Shown here: piece by piece, positions 1 through 5,346 of the stretch
Layout of the letters: each line of letters begins with the position of its first letter
Position numbering within the stretch: position 1 is the stretch's first letter
Source of the DNA: Thermoleophilia bacterium
Lineage (GTDB): Bacteria; Actinomycetota; Thermoleophilia; Gaiellales; Gaiellaceae
Assembly: GCA_029858755.1 (NCBI GenBank)
Contig: JAOUEK010000144.1
Coordinates: 1-5,952 of the forward strand
Direction of reading: 5' to 3'
DNA: 5,952 nt
Notes under the pieces: model-generated
Database searches by the model: none
Told to the model about the DNA's origin: nothing
What the model saw: the letters and a program-made list of their open reading frames with translations, nothing else
Program-made: the position numbers and the translations under genes

Positions 1-1246
1 CCGTCGCCTCGCCCGGTGCGGCAGGCACGTCGCCGGTCGGGCCGATCGTGACGATCTCCGCACCGCCGCGCCGGGCGGCGCGCAGCCAGAGATCGACGAT
101 CGGGGCCCGGTCGACGACGGGGTCGTCCCCGACCACGACCACCAGCTCGGCGTCGCCGATGGTCGACAGCGGTGCGTGGAAGGCCTCGAGGGCGTCGGAG
201 GTGGGCTCGGGCAGCATCGCCGTGTGGGCGCCGAGGCCCCCGCGCAGCAGCTTGCCGAGGGCGTAGGCCTGCTCGATCGTCTCGGTGCCGGAGAGCGCGG
301 TCACGATGTGCCCGCTGGCGCCGTGGAGCAGCCGCTCCGCCGTGTCCAGCGCCTCGTCCCAGGAGATCGGCGCCAGGCCCTGCTCGCCGCGTGCGAGCGG
401 CTCCAGGATCCGGTCGGGCGCCGTCAGGTGCGGGTGCGCGTAGCGGCCCTTGTCGCACAGCCACCCGCCGTCGATCTCCGGGTGGTTCCGGGAGAGCACG
501 CGCTCCACCTTCCCCTCGCGCGTGCTCACGGTCACGTTGCAGCCGACCGGGCACAGGCCGCACACGGTGGGCACGCTCTGGATCTCCCAGGGACGCGCCT
601 TGAAGCGGTACTGCGTGGACGTGAGCGCCCCGACCGGGCAGAGCTCGACGACGTTGCCGGAGAACGGTGCGCGGTACGGGTCGTCCGCGAACGTCCCGAT
701 CTCCGTGTACGCGCCGCGGTTGCGGGCGATCAGCTGGTCGTCCTCGGCGACGTCGGAGGAGAAGCGGGTGCACCGGTAGCAGAGGATGCAGCGCTCGCGG
801 TCGAGCGCGATCAGCGGCGACACGGGGATCGGCTTCTCGAAGGTCATCTTCGAGAAGGTCATGCGGGTCGAGCCGGGCCCGTAGCGGAACGTGAGGTCCT
901 GCAGGGGGCACTCGCCGCCCTTGTCGCAGACGGGGCAGTCGAGCGGGTGGTTGACGAGGATGAACTCCAGGGTCGCGTTCTGGCCGTCGGCCGCCTTCGT
1001 CGACGTCGCGGAGGTGCGCACGACCATGCCGTCCTGGGCGCTCAGCGTGCAGCCGGCCTGCAACTTGGGCAGCCCCTCCACCTCCACGAGGCACATGCGG
1101 CATGCCCCGACGGGCGGGCCGAGGCGTGGCTCGTAGCAGAAGACCGGGATCTCGATGCCGGCCGCGGCGGCGGTCTCGACGAGGCCGGTGCCCTTCGGCA
1201 CCTGCACCTCGCGGTCGTCGATCGTGAGCGTCACCAGCTCGCTCAC
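1..1246 (-). CDS. nuoG: NADH-quinone oxidoreductase subunit G (NuoG), N-terminal 415 codons, truncated by the window edge
   Basis: Large Fe-S subunit of the complex I NADH-oxidising arm; it passes electrons from NuoF/NuoE towards NuoI/NuoB. Seen in order: a 2Fe-2S ferredoxin-like domain with Cys37, Cys49, Cys52 and Cys66 (cluster N1b); the His100-x3-Cys104-x2-Cys107-x5-Cys113 set (N5); Cys153-x2-Cys156-x2-Cys159 with Cys203 in CPVGAL (N4); then Cys229-x2-Cys232-x3-Cys236-x27-Cys264, the ligand pattern of the extra cluster N7. From about residue 225 the sequence enters the molybdopterin-oxidoreductase-like domain (ISWDEAL near residue 295). The GTG start at 1246-1244 is chosen because GGGGGAG lies 5 bases upstream and residues 2 onward match the family N-terminus; an ATG 6 bases upstream meets TGA after two codons. 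The frame is open to the edge, so a few hundred residues of the C-terminal half are missing. The gene follows nuoF after a 106-base gap filled by a repeat copy. Confidence 0.97.
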   Translation of the reverse strand, partial: MSELVTLTIDDREVQVPKGTGLVETAAAAGIEIPVFCYEPRLGPPVGACRMCLVEVEGLPKLQAGCTLSAQDGMVVRTSATSTKAADGQNATLEFILVNHPLDCPVCDKGGECPLQDLTFRYGPGSTRMTFSKMTFEKPIPVSPLIALDRERCILCYRCTRFSSDVAEDDQLIARNRGAYTEIGTFADDPYRAPFSGNVVELCPVGALTSTQYRFKARPWEIQSVPTVCGLCPVGCNVTVSTREGKVERVLSRNHPEIDGGWLCDKGRYAHPHLTAPDRILEPLARGEQGLAPISWDEALDTAERLLHGASGHIVTALSGTETIEQAYALGKLLRGGLGAHTAMLPEPTSDALEAFHAPLSTIGDAELVVVVGDDPVVDRAPIVDLWLRAARRGGAEIVTIGPTGDVPAAPGEAT

Positions 1247-1328
1247 GACATCTCCCCCGCAGAGCTCGGGCCTGCAACAGCAGATCCGGGCTCGAGACAA
1301 CCCTTGCAGCAGCCACCGGCCGGGGACG
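1243..1328 (-). repeat. Intra-operon hairpin/RBS repeat, copy before nuoG
   Basis: Most diverged of four copies of one unit. On the minus strand it has a 16-base head (1309-1294, CTGCAAGGGTTGTCTC), a 14-base left arm (1293-1280, GAGCCCGGATCTGC), loop TGTT (1279-1276), a right arm (1275-1262, GCAGGCCCGAGCTC) and a 15-base tail (1261-1247) with GGGGGAG, ending at GTGA, the nuoG start. The arms pair at 12 of 14 positions including one G-U, with two C-A mismatches. Arm sequence differs widely from the nuoD copies but length, loop size and distance to the start codon are identical. The upstream boundary near 1328 is approximate. No T-run follows the hairpin, so it does not look like an intrinsic terminator. 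Confidence 0.8.
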
Positions 1329-1352
1329 CGGGAGAGACCGACACACGACGTC

Positions 1353-2708
1353 TCACGCGAGCACCTCGAGTGGTGTGTGGATCCGGCCGAGGCCGTGGGC
1401 GTGGACGTGGCGCTCGTGCACCTCGACCGGGGCGAGCACGCCGTCGAGCGAGGAGCCGCCGTGCAGCGGGCAGCCGCCGCCGTCGACGTGCGCCTGGAAC
1501 TCCTCGCGGAACTTGTCGACGTAGCTGACGACGGCGATCGCGTCCGAGTCGCCCAGCGGGCAGAGGCACTTGCCGTTGATCCGCTCGGCGACGTCGAGCA
1601 GCAGGTCGAGATCCCCCTGCGTGCCGCGCCCGCCCTCGATCTTCTGCAGGATCTGCGTCAGCCAGCGCGTGCCGACCCGGCACGGCGTGCACTTGCCGCA
1701 CGACTCGTGCTCGTAGAACTGCGAGACGCGCACGCCGAGCTGCACCATGCAGCAGCGGTCGTCGAGGACGATCACCGCCGCCGACCCGATCGCCGTGCCG
1801 AGCGCGGTCAGCGAGTCGAAGTCGAGCGTGGCCCGTTCCACCTCGGCCGCGGTCAGGATCGGCGTGGACGAGCCGCCCGGGATCACGGCCTTCAGCGTAT
1901 GGCCACCGGCGATGCCGCCGCCGACCTCGTTGATCAGGTCGCGCAGGGGGAAGCCGTGCGGCAGCTCGTAGTTCCCCGGCCTGACGACGTTGCCGGAGAG
2001 CGAGAAGACGCGGGTGCCCGTGGAGTTCTCGACGCCGAGGGTGGCGTACTCGGCGCCTCCCAGCTCGAGGATCGGCGGCACGGTCGCGATCGACTCGACG
2101 TTGTTGACGGCGGTCGGCGACGCGTAGAGACCGGCGATCGCGGGGAACGGCGGCTTCGTGCGCGGCTGCCCGCGCTTGCCCTCGAGCGACTCGAGCAGGG
2201 CCGTCTCCTCGCCGCAGATGTACGCACCGGCGCCGCGGTGCACGACGATCGTGACGTCGCCGAGCAGGTCGCGCGCCCGCAGCTGCTCGAGCGCGTCCAC
2301 GAGGACCTCGAACTCCCGCTCGTACTCGCCGCGGATGTAGACGAAGACGTGCTTCGACTCGATCGCGTGCGCCGCGATCAGGCAGCCCTCGAGGAAGCGG
2401 AGCGGGACGCGCAGCATGATCTCGCGGTCCTTGAAGGTGCCGGGCTCCGACTCGTCGGCGTTGACGACGAGGTAGTGCGGCTTGGGCACCTGGTCGGGCT
2501 TCGGCACGAAGCTCCACTTCCGGCCGGTGGGGAAGAACGCGCCGCCGCGGCCGCGCAGGCCGGAGGCGTTCAGCTCCTCGATCACCTCGTCGGGGCTCAT
2601 CGCGCGGGCACGCCGGAGCGCGCCGAGGCCGCCGACGGCCTCGTAGTCCTCGAGGCGGGTCAGGGTGCCGCCGTTCGTGCCGGCGAAGACGACCTCAGGG
2701 CTGCTCAC
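1353..2708 (-). CDS. nuoF: NADH-quinone oxidoreductase subunit F (NuoF), NADH- and FMN-binding
   Basis: Entry subunit of complex I: oxidises NADH through FMN and passes electrons to 4Fe-4S cluster N3. 451 residues, normal for the family. Visible motifs: Gly-rich FMN/NADH loop GLRGRGGAFFPTGRKW (50-65), NADESEPGTFKDRE (83-96), GAYICGEETALLESLEGKRG (161-180), ESCGKCTPCRVGT (335-347) with Cys337, Cys340 and Cys343, and Cys383 in LCPLGD as fourth N3 ligand. Residue 58 is Phe where most relatives have Gly. The last ~45 residues form a tail with Gly-Gly-Gly-Cys-Pro and His at 407, 416, 431, 434, 436, 438 and 444. The GTG start (2708-2706) overlaps the nuoE end by 14 bases and has GGAGGAG 7 bases upstream; the ORF is open further upstream, but that part is nuoE read in another frame. 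The overlap suggests coupled translation with nuoE, its partner in the NADH module. Confidence 0.97.
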   Translation of the reverse strand: MSSPEVVFAGTNGGTLTRLEDYEAVGGLGALRRARAMSPDEVIEELNASGLRGRGGAFFPTGRKWSFVPKPDQVPKPHYLVVNADESEPGTFKDREIMLRVPLRFLEGCLIAAHAIESKHVFVYIRGEYEREFEVLVDALEQLRARDLLGDVTIVVHRGAGAYICGEETALLESLEGKRGQPRTKPPFPAIAGLYASPTAVNNVESIATVPPILELGGAEYATLGVENSTGTRVFSLSGNVVRPGNYELPHGFPLRDLINEVGGGIAGGHTLKAVIPGGSSTPILTAAEVERATLDFDSLTALGTAIGSAAVIVLDDRCCMVQLGVRVSQFYEHESCGKCTPCRVGTRWLTQILQKIEGGRGTQGDLDLLLDVAERINGKCLCPLGDSDAIAVVSYVDKFREEFQAHVDGGGCPLHGGSSLDGVLAPVEVHERHVHAHGLGRIHTPLEVLA

Positions 2709-3174
2709 GACGCAGCTCCTCCACGATCCCGGGGACGTCCGCCGCCTGCACGTTGAGCCGGTGGCGGTTGTTGACCGCGACCACCGTCGCCCAGCCGCAG
2801 CCGCCGATGCACTCCACCGTGCGCAGCGTGAATTCCCCATCGTCCGACGTGCCGCCGGTCTCCAGGCCGAGCTCTCGCTCGAAGGCCCGGACGACCTGCT
2901 GGGCGCCGCGGACGGCGCACGACACGTTGCTGCAGACCTCGATCATGTGCCGCCCCGGGCGCTCGAGCCGGAACATGTCGTAGAAGGAGGCGATCGAGAG
3001 GCAGAACGCGGGCGTCACGTCGAGCGCGTCGGCGACCTCGCGGAAGGCCTCCTCGGACAGCCAGCCACCGTGCTCGGCCTGCGCGAGCTGCAGGGCCGGC
3101 ATCACGGCGGAGCGCGGGTCCGGGTACTCGGCCCGCAGTTCCTGCACCCGGTCGTAGAAGGTGTCGGTCGCCAT
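2695..3174 (-). CDS. nuoE: NADH-quinone oxidoreductase subunit E (NuoE), 24 kDa-type thioredoxin-like 2Fe-2S protein
   Basis: Partner of NuoF in the NADH-oxidising module; holds 2Fe-2S cluster N1a near the FMN. 159 residues, normal length. An N-terminal helical part (about 1-70, with PALQLAQAEHGGWLSEEAF and SFYDMF typical of the family) is followed by a thioredoxin-like domain with Cys81-x4-Cys86 (VCSNVSC) and Cys122-x3-Cys126 (ECIGGCGWAT), the four N1a ligands. The ATG start at 3174-3172 overlaps the nuoD stop by one base (TGATG), and a frame extension upstream would only be out-of-frame nuoD. A weak GGGAG lies about 12 bases before the ATG within nuoD, so translation is probably coupled to nuoD. 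The end overlaps nuoF by 14 bases. Confidence 0.96.
   Translation of the reverse strand: MATDTFYDRVQELRAEYPDPRSAVMPALQLAQAEHGGWLSEEAFREVADALDVTPAFCLSIASFYDMFRLERPGRHMIEVCSNVSCAVRGAQQVVRAFERELGLETGGTSDDGEFTLRTVECIGGCGWATVVAVNNRHRLNVQAADVPGIVEELRREQP
2716..2722 (-). promoter_or_regulatory. Shine-Dalgarno site of nuoF inside nuoE
   Basis: GGAGGAG, 7 bases before the GTG start of nuoF and lying within the last codons of nuoE. It fixes GTG 2708-2706 as the start, although the frame stays open further upstream. Unlike nuoC, nuoD and nuoG, this site is not part of the repeat. Confidence 0.8.
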
Positions 3175-4442
3175 CAGCGGTCGACGTCTCCCATCACAGG
3201 GTCGAGGGAGGCCGCGACGGCGACGAGGTCGGCGATCAGGCAGTCGCGCACGCAGGTCGCGGTCGCCTGCAGCGCGGCGAGGCTGGGCGCGCGGAACTTC
3301 ACGCGCCACGGCTTGGGGCCTCCGTCCGAGACGAGGGTGCACCCGCACTCGCCGCGGGCGGACTCGATCGCCACGTACACCTCGCCCTCGGGGACGAGGT
3401 AGCCCTCGGTGACGATCTTGAAGTGGTGGATCAATGACTCCATCGAGGTGTGCAGCTCCTCACGGGGCGGGAGCACGACCTTGCGGTCGTCCGCGATCCA
3501 GGGGGCGCCCTGCAGCTCCTCCAGGCGGTCGAGGCACTGGGCGACGATCCGCGCCGACTGGCGCATCTCGTCCATGTGCACCTTGTAGCGGTCGTAGACG
3601 TCGCCGTTGCCGTAGACGGGCACCTCGAAGTCGACCTCGTCGTAGAAGAGGTACGGCGTGTTCCGCCGCAGGTCCCAGTCGACGCCGGAAGCGCGCAGCA
3701 TCGGGCCGGACTGCCCGAGCGCGAGCGCGTCGGCGGCGGAGAGCGGGCCGATCCCCTTCGTCCGCTCGAGCCAGATCTGGTTGCGGTCGAGTAGCGCCTC
3801 GTACTCGTCGACCGCCTTCGGCATGCGCTTGACGGCGGCGCGCGCCTGCTCGTAGAAGCCGCGCGGGATGTCCTCCGCGAGCCCGCCGACCTGGAAGTAC
3901 CGGCTGTGCATGCGCACGCCCGTCACCATCTCGAACAGGTCGAGGATCATGTCCCGCTCGCGGAACGCGTACCAGAACATCGAGATCGCGCCGATCTCGA
4001 GCGCCGACGTCCCCAGCCAGACGAGGTGGGAGTGGATGCGGTTCAGCTCGGAGAGGCACATGCGCATCCACTGCGCCCTCGGCGGCACCTCGAGGTCGAG
4101 CAGCTTCTCGATCGCGAGCACGAACACGAGCTCGTTCGCCTGGAAGGAGAGGTAGTCGATTCGCTCCGGGTACGTGATGCCCTTCCAGTACGTCTTGTGC
4201 TCCATCGTCTTCTCGAACCCGGTGTGCAGGTAGCCGATCACGGCGCGGATGCCGGCGACCTGCTCGCCGTCGAGGTCGACGATCAGCCGCAGCACGCCGT
4301 GCGTGGAGGGGTGGTTGGGCCCGAAGTTGACGGTGAGGATGTCGTCGAGGTCGTGGCGGGAGGGGTCGATCTCGAGGATCGTCGGGCACGGCGACGGGAT
4401 CCGCGTGCCCTCGTAGATCGAGGTGGCGGGAAGCACGCTCAT
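3174..4442 (-). CDS. nuoD: NADH-quinone oxidoreductase subunit D (NuoD), 49 kDa-type quinone-site subunit
   Basis: Forms the quinone-binding pocket of complex I together with NuoB; related to the [NiFe]-hydrogenase large subunit but without its metal-binding cysteines. 422 residues, normal for a stand-alone NuoD. Visible: NFGPNHPSTHGVLRL (39-53) with His48, and Tyr97 in YPERIDYLSF; by alignment with Thermus Nqo4 as I recall it, these match quinone-contacting His38 and Tyr87, with the same 49-residue spacing. Also GYLHTGFEKTMEHKTY (70-85), ESARGECGCTLVSDGG near the C-terminal third, and the family's ending LDPVMGDVDR. The ATG start at 4442-4440 is preceded 6 bases away by GGGGGA, part of the repeat; the frame is open further upstream, but that segment reads through the repeat and lacks family similarity. 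nuoC and nuoD are separate here, not fused. Its stop overlaps the nuoE start by one base. Confidence 0.98.
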   Translation of the reverse strand: MSVLPATSIYEGTRIPSPCPTILEIDPSRHDLDDILTVNFGPNHPSTHGVLRLIVDLDGEQVAGIRAVIGYLHTGFEKTMEHKTYWKGITYPERIDYLSFQANELVFVLAIEKLLDLEVPPRAQWMRMCLSELNRIHSHLVWLGTSALEIGAISMFWYAFRERDMILDLFEMVTGVRMHSRYFQVGGLAEDIPRGFYEQARAAVKRMPKAVDEYEALLDRNQIWLERTKGIGPLSAADALALGQSGPMLRASGVDWDLRRNTPYLFYDEVDFEVPVYGNGDVYDRYKVHMDEMRQSARIVAQCLDRLEELQGAPWIADDRKVVLPPREELHTSMESLIHHFKIVTEGYLVPEGEVYVAIESARGECGCTLVSDGGPKPWRVKFRAPSLAALQATATCVRDCLIADLVAVAASLDPVMGDVDR

Positions 4443-4530
4443 GCGATTTCCCCCGCAGATCGTGGATCCGCGGGAGCGGATCCACGATCGCGACGACCCC
4501 TGAAGCTGCCGCTGGCGCGGCCGGTCGCGG
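4439..4530 (-). repeat. Intra-operon hairpin/RBS repeat, copy before nuoD (perfect 14-bp stem)
   Basis: Minus strand: head 4505-4490 (CTTCAGGGGTCGTCGC), left arm 4489-4476 (GATCGTGGATCCGC), loop TCCC (4475-4472), right arm 4471-4458 (GCGGATCCACGATC) and 15-base tail 4457-4443 with GGGGGA, ending at ATGA, the nuoD start. All 14 arm positions pair, so this is the strongest hairpin in the window. Upstream similarity to the other copies (CGGCCG-x3-CAGCGGC) continues to about 4530. The Shine-Dalgarno begins three bases past the stem, so the stem sits beside it and does not bury it. There is no following T-run. Confidence 0.88.
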
Positions 4531-4546
4531 CGACGGCGCAGATCAC
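4439..4546 (-). other. Possible 35-codon open frame between the two repeat copies
   Basis: GTG at 4546-4544 occupies the exact position, relative to the upstream repeat copy, that the real start codons of nuoC, nuoD and nuoG occupy, and has GGGGAG 6 bases before it. The frame runs 35 codons through the second copy and stops at a TGA (4441-4439) that overlaps the nuoD ATG as ATGA. The product would be Arg/Ala/Gly-rich with no recognisable domain. It may be a translated leader coupled to nuoD or just a by-product of tandem repeats; the second is more likely. Confidence 0.15.
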
Positions 4547-4628
4547 GTGCTGCTCCCCGCAGATCGTGGGCCGGCAGGAGCAGATCCACGATCGCGACGA
4601 TCCCTGAAGCCGGCCGCTGTCGCGGCGG
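4543..4628 (-). repeat. Intra-operon hairpin/RBS repeat, extra upstream copy in the nuoC-nuoD gap
   Basis: Minus strand: head 4609-4594 (CTTCAGGGATCGTCGC), left arm 4593-4580 (GATCGTGGATCTGC), loop TCCT (4579-4576), right arm 4575-4562 (GCCGGCCCACGATC) and tail 4561-4547 with GGGGAG, ending at GTGA (4546-4543). Arms pair at 12 of 14 positions (one T-G). It is the closest relative of the next copy, offset by 104 bases, which suggests local duplication. Unlike the others it leads to no recognisable gene; the GTG at the expected position opens only a 35-codon frame. Confidence 0.85.
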
Positions 4629-4667
4629 AGACCGTGTGGGGCTGCCACCGCATGATCGACGGGCGAC

Positions 4668-5219
4668 TCATTCCTCCCCCGAGAAGCGAACCGGCTCGCC
4701 GCCGATCGGGTAGTCCTTGCGCAGCGGGTGGCCCTCCCAGTCCTCGGGCATGAGGATGCGCACGAGGTTCGGGTGCCCGTGGAACGTGATCCCCATCATG
4801 TCGAAGGCCTCCCGCTCGACCCAGTCGGCCGACGGCCACACGCCGATCACCGTCTCGAGCTCCTGGCCGTCGTCGAGCCAGACCTGGACGCGCACCCGCG
4901 CCGGGTCGTCCCCCACGCGCAGCAGCTGGTAGTCGACGGCGAACCGCGCCGGCTTCGGGTCGGGCACGCGCCGGAAGCCCTGCGAGCCGGGCCCGAAGAT
5001 GTCGCGGCCGCCCCGGGTGCCGATGTAGCCGGCGACGCCTCGCTCACCCCAGCCGAGGTAGTCGGCGGCGACGACGTCCATCAACTGGTTGAAACCCTCA
5101 GCGTCGCGGAGGTGCATGCAGGCCTCCACGAGCCGCGCCGGATCCACGACGAGCGTCGTCTCGCCGTGCGCGACCCGCGTCTCGACGAGGCCGGGGGTCG
5201 CCTCGTAGCCGGCCGTCAC
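4668..5219 (-). CDS. nuoC: NADH-quinone oxidoreductase subunit C (NuoC), 30 kDa-type
   Basis: Structural subunit of the connecting module of complex I; carries no cofactor and packs against NuoD and NuoB. 183 residues, within the usual range. Family features: GFNQLMDVVAADYLG (42-56), VDYQLLR (95-101), WPSADWVEREAFDMMGI (128-144) and the near-invariant end GHPNLVRILMPEDWEGHPLR (148-167) followed by KDYP. Between residues 57 and 90 is a Gly/Arg-rich segment between the two conserved strands, probably a surface loop. The GTG start (5219-5217) has GGAGGG 6 bases upstream, inside the repeat; the frame upstream is open for 18 codons but reads through the hairpin and lacks family similarity. It is separated from nuoB by 127 bases and from nuoD by 225 bases, both repeat-bearing. 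Confidence 0.97.
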   Translation of the reverse strand: MTAGYEATPGLVETRVAHGETTLVVDPARLVEACMHLRDAEGFNQLMDVVAADYLGWGERGVAGYIGTRGGRDIFGPGSQGFRRVPDPKPARFAVDYQLLRVGDDPARVRVQVWLDDGQELETVIGVWPSADWVEREAFDMMGITFHGHPNLVRILMPEDWEGHPLRKDYPIGGEPVRFSGEE

Positions 5220-5303
5220 GCGATTCCCTCCGCAGCTCCAGGGTCTGCCGCGGCAGATCCTGCTGCCCCACAACCCCTGAAGCGGCCGCTGACCCGGCCG
5301 ATG
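5216..5303 (-). repeat. Intra-operon hairpin/RBS repeat, copy before nuoC
   Basis: Minus strand: head 5282-5267 (CTTCAGGGGTTGTGGG), left arm 5266-5253 (GCAGCAGGATCTGC), loop CGCG (5252-5249), right arm 5248-5235 (GCAGACCCTGGAGC) and tail 5234-5220 with GGAGGG, ending at GTGA, the nuoC start. Arms pair at 11 of 14 positions, with the five pairs next to the loop intact. The upstream part CGGCCGGGTCAGCGGCC matches the nuoD copy. The rest of the nuoB-nuoC gap (5304-5346) holds nothing I recognise. Confidence 0.83.
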
Positions 5304-5346
5304 CGGAACAGCGATGTGCGTCGGGGCACACGGGTGAGGGACGCGG

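Noticed and set aside
1243..2517. 424-codon minus-strand frame overlapping nuoF
   Set aside because: Out-of-frame shadow of nuoF, Arg/Ala/Pro-rich. Only its last ~22 codons, inside the repeat, are of interest and are discussed there.
176..2756. Long plus-strand open frames (176-1528 and 1155-2756, up to 533 codons)
   Set aside because: They are antisense to nuoG and nuoF, whose family motifs are certain, and have the Arg/Ala/Val/Asp-rich composition typical of shadow frames in very GC-rich DNA. No domain is recognisable.
4458..4489. Intrinsic transcription terminator before nuoD
   Set aside because: The stem is strong, but no T-run follows on either strand, and it lies just before a start codon within a cotranscribed operon.
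4443..4489. Loop-to-Shine-Dalgarno pairing (loop TCCC with GGGGGA) as a translation switch
   Set aside because: Possible for the two nuoD-gap copies (TCCC, TCCT), but the nuoG loop is TGTT, so it is not a shared property.
4439..4667. CRISPR array or insertion sequence in the nuoC-nuoD gap
   Set aside because: Only two tandem units with imperfect repeats, no spacers of even length, no transposase and no terminal inverted repeats with target duplications.
4668..5273. Upstream extension of nuoC to 5273
   Set aside because: The extra 18 codons read through the hairpin and the Shine-Dalgarno and show no NuoC similarity; GTG 5219-5217 has a well-placed GGAGGG.
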